Source of the DNA: CAWFZT01 sp963820415
GTDB taxonomy: Bacteria > Chloroflexota > Anaerolineae > Anaerolineales > Anaerolineaceae
DNA: 64,000 bases
Reading direction: 5' to 3'
Assembly: GCA_963820415.1 (NCBI GenBank)
Contig: CAWFZT010000004.1
Coordinates: 682,001 to 746,000, forward strand
Shown: in pieces, positions 62,349 through 64,000 of the stretch
How the letters are laid out: the number at the start of each line of letters is the position of its first letter
How positions within the stretch are numbered: the stretch's first letter is position 1
The notes under the pieces: model-generated
The model's input: only the letters and a program-made list of their open reading frames with translations
Told to the model about the DNA's origin: nothing
Databases searched by the model: none
Made by a program: the position numbers and the translations under genes

Positions 62349-63296
62349 TGAATTGGGGAGAAAGCAATCCGCCTCGTCCTCCAGACCGGGCGGACGAAAA
62401 TAAGCAGGTGTGCCCGTACCTGGGTCTTCGCGATGACCCACAGCTCCGCTACAGTTTCCCGGAGACGCTGAACTGCTGCCACCGCGTCAGACGCCCGCAG
62501 CGGGTGGCCCTGGATCACCAGGGCGAGGTGTGCCTGGCGGGAACTTATCAAACAGCCTGCCCGGTCTATTCCACCGACTGGAAAGGGCCTCTCCCCAAGG
62601 AATTCCGCGGCGTCGAACATCAGGCCAGGTCAGCCTGGGCGATGGTCGGCCTGGTGATTGGCGGCTTGGCGCTGGTTATCATGATGGCCGTGGTGTTTAT
62701 TTATTTCAAATGGCCCGCCGGGCTAGCCAGGTTTACGGGGGATGACCAGGCCACCCCTACACCAAGGCGCCGGCCTCCCTGAGTGAGTTGACCCGCAGCG
62801 TAACTCCTGCGCTGTTGTTCTCGGCCACGCCTGCTGCGACTTTGACCCCGGCCCTGCCAAGTCCCACAATCAGCCTGGCGCCGCAGGGCACCGCCACCCC
62901 CAGCCAGACCGCGACCCTGGGGACTCCCACTCCCGGCCCGCTGGAAAACACGCCCTTTGGCCCAAATGGGCGCTACGTGGTGCATAAAGTCAAAGATGGG
63001 GAGATGATGGAAACGATTGCCAACCTCTACCATACTTCCCCAGCGGTGCTCAAAGCCATCAACGGGTTGAAACCCGAAGCCGGTTTCTGGCCGGGTCAAA
63101 TGGCCGTGGTAGCGGTCGGCGAGACCGATCCGAATAACGTCTTCCCATGCAAGCGGTCTGGCTCGCCCAGCCTATGCGGGTGGACGTGCTGGCGGCGAAA
63201 TATGCCACCTCCGTAGAAGAGCTGCGCAGCTTCAACGGCCTGGGCCCCGGCGATACGGTGCCGGGCGGGCGCTGGATTGTGGCCAGAAAGCAATAA
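62348..63296 (+). pseudogene. Cys-motif, membrane-anchored LysM protein, two one-base frameshifts
   Basis: The N-terminal cytoplasmic part has CPYLGLRDDPQLRYSFPETLNCC and a later Cys-rich stretch (VCLAGTYQTACPVY), suggesting a metal-binding module. A membrane helix (about residues 95-120) is followed by a Pro/Thr/Ala linker. One complete LysM domain (YVVHKVKDGEMMETIANLYHTSPAVLKAINGL) is followed by a second LysM-like repeat (RVDVLAAKYATSVEELRSFNGL). One extra C near 62757 and one near 63147 restore a single frame ending at 63296, about 316 residues. It lies directly behind the BY-kinase and probably anchors the export machinery to peptidoglycan or a glycan. The function is inferred. Confidence 0.75.
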
Positions 63297-63341
63297 ATTT
63301 GGTTTTCCCGCTTTATGCCGGCCAAGCTTAGGAGAAAGATA

Positions 63342-63593
63342 ATGAGCATGATCACCTGGAATATACCCCGCGAAACATTGCTTGCTTTAAAAGGGTCTAC
63401 CGAGGAGGTTGGGGATATGCTGCGCATGGCCTCGGCAGTGAAGTTATACGAAATCGGCAAACTTTCTTCAGGTGCTGTAGCGCTTCTTGCTGGCGTGCCC
63501 AGGGTAGTTTTTTTATCCAAATTGGCAGACTTTGGAGTGGATACTTTTCAACTCAGTGAAGAAGAATTACAACGCCAAATAAAATTGGGTTGA
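63342..63593 (+). CDS. UPF0175-family antitoxin-like protein
   Basis: The protein has 83 residues from MSMITWNIPRE, with GGAGAAAG upstream. The UPF0175 helix-turn-helix core KLYEIGKLSSGAVALLAGVPRVVFLSKLADFGVD is clear. Such proteins lie beside DUF3368/PIN nucleases and are thought to act as antitoxins. The next gene begins nine bases later. Confidence 0.83.
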   Translation: MSMITWNIPRETLLALKGSTEEVGDMLRMASAVKLYEIGKLSSGAVALLAGVPRVVFLSKLADFGVDTFQLSEEELQRQIKLG

Positions 63594-63602
63594 GGTAAAT
63601 TC

Positions 63603-64000
63603 TTGACTGAAATCATCTGCAACACTTCGCCATTTCAGTACCTGCACCAAATAAACCAGTTGCGGATTTTGCATACTCTTGCAGGACAAATTATCGTACC
63701 GCCAGCCGTTGTGGATGAAATTGCCGTGGGACGATCAGTTAGAATTGACTTGCCCGATTTATCCCAATTGGACTGGGTTTCTATTCGAAGCCCTGCCGGT
63801 CAGAGTGCTTTACCGCTCATCCCTGATTTGGGAGCGGGGGAATCAGAAGTATTGATGTTGGGTTGGAAATATCCGATGCAAGTGTTATCCTGGATGATAG
63901 GTTGGCTCGACGGGTAGCGGAATCGTTAAATATTCGCCTCACAGGGACTTTAGGGCTGTTATTGGATGCCAAACGAGCGGGGCTGATTTCTAACATCCAC
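63603..64000 (+). pseudogene. PIN-like DUF3368 toxin, frameshifted and cut by the window end
   Basis: It starts with TTG at 63603. ICNTSPFQYLHQINQLRILHTL and VPPAVVDEIAVGR fit DUF3368 proteins, although the usual Asp of the SDTSP motif is Asn here. DLGAGESEVLML supplies the acidic pair. The frame is lost near 63873. One more C gives YPDASVILDDRLARRVAESLNIRLTGTLGLLLDAKRAGLI, which is still open at base 64000. Together with the UPF0175 gene it forms a VapBC-like module. Confidence 0.72.

Overview
The window looks like a chromosomal segment of a Chloroflexota bacterium, most likely class Anaerolineae. This is an inference from content, not from a marker tree. The signs are an output protein with a Chloroflexota-style N-terminal helix-turn-helix region (18761-20038), a tandem ThyX-like protein next to ribF, a Cys-rich LysM protein beside a polysaccharide autokinase, Tat/Sec lipoproteins with long Ser/Ala/Thr/Pro linkers, and extended -10 promoters.

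Layout. 1-434: tRNA-Pro(CGG), a terminator and a promoter region. 435-4019: a degenerate histidine kinase, a CPBP protease and a frameshifted double ThyX. 3967-11559 (minus): the translation/transcription operon nusA-ylxR-infB-rbfA-nrnA-truB-ribF without rimP. 11765-16179: carbohydrate genes (GH13, a PF02615 dehydrogenase, GH4). 16600-20038: a convergent hybrid kinase and response regulator. 20465-28340: a URO-D-family protein, a sugar ABC importer, a nitrilase-superfamily amidase and a large broken gene, with two related palindrome-bearing repeats in its spacers. 28773-35294: L-lactate dehydrogenase, mtaB, a lipoprotein, a broken TPR gene, YdcF and PatB. About 35318-35497 (minus): a 6S RNA candidate. 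35719-45995: thpR, rsfS, Rrf2, Bcp, a deleted MoeA/PBP gene, UbiA, SDR, DDAH, a solute-binding protein, MBL, PlsY, a JAMM peptidase and two membrane proteins. 46038-55805: gyrB, two TrkA proteins, rpmH-rnpA-yidD-lipoprotein-yidC-jag, pyrimidine phosphorylase and UDP-sugar dehydrogenase. 56002-58771: two nested insertion sequences. 58908-63296: an adaptor protein, a Wzz/BY-kinase and a LysM protein. 63342-64000: a UPF0175/PIN toxin-antitoxin-like pair.

How the parts work together. The minus-strand operon and the rpmH block make ribosome maturation, tRNA modification, RNase P and membrane insertion machinery. The 20-28 kb block reads as a catabolic uptake locus for an unknown sugar-like or amide-bearing substrate, flanked by its own two-component proteins. 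The 54-63 kb end is an envelope polysaccharide region opened by transposition.

A striking property of this sequence is that about a dozen genes are broken by single-base shifts. Most of them are repaired by adding one base to a short G or C run. That pattern suggests either systematic under-calling of short runs in the source assembly or recent decay of accessory genes. The large essential genes (gyrB, infB, nusA) are intact. Individual entries say which frame joins to which.
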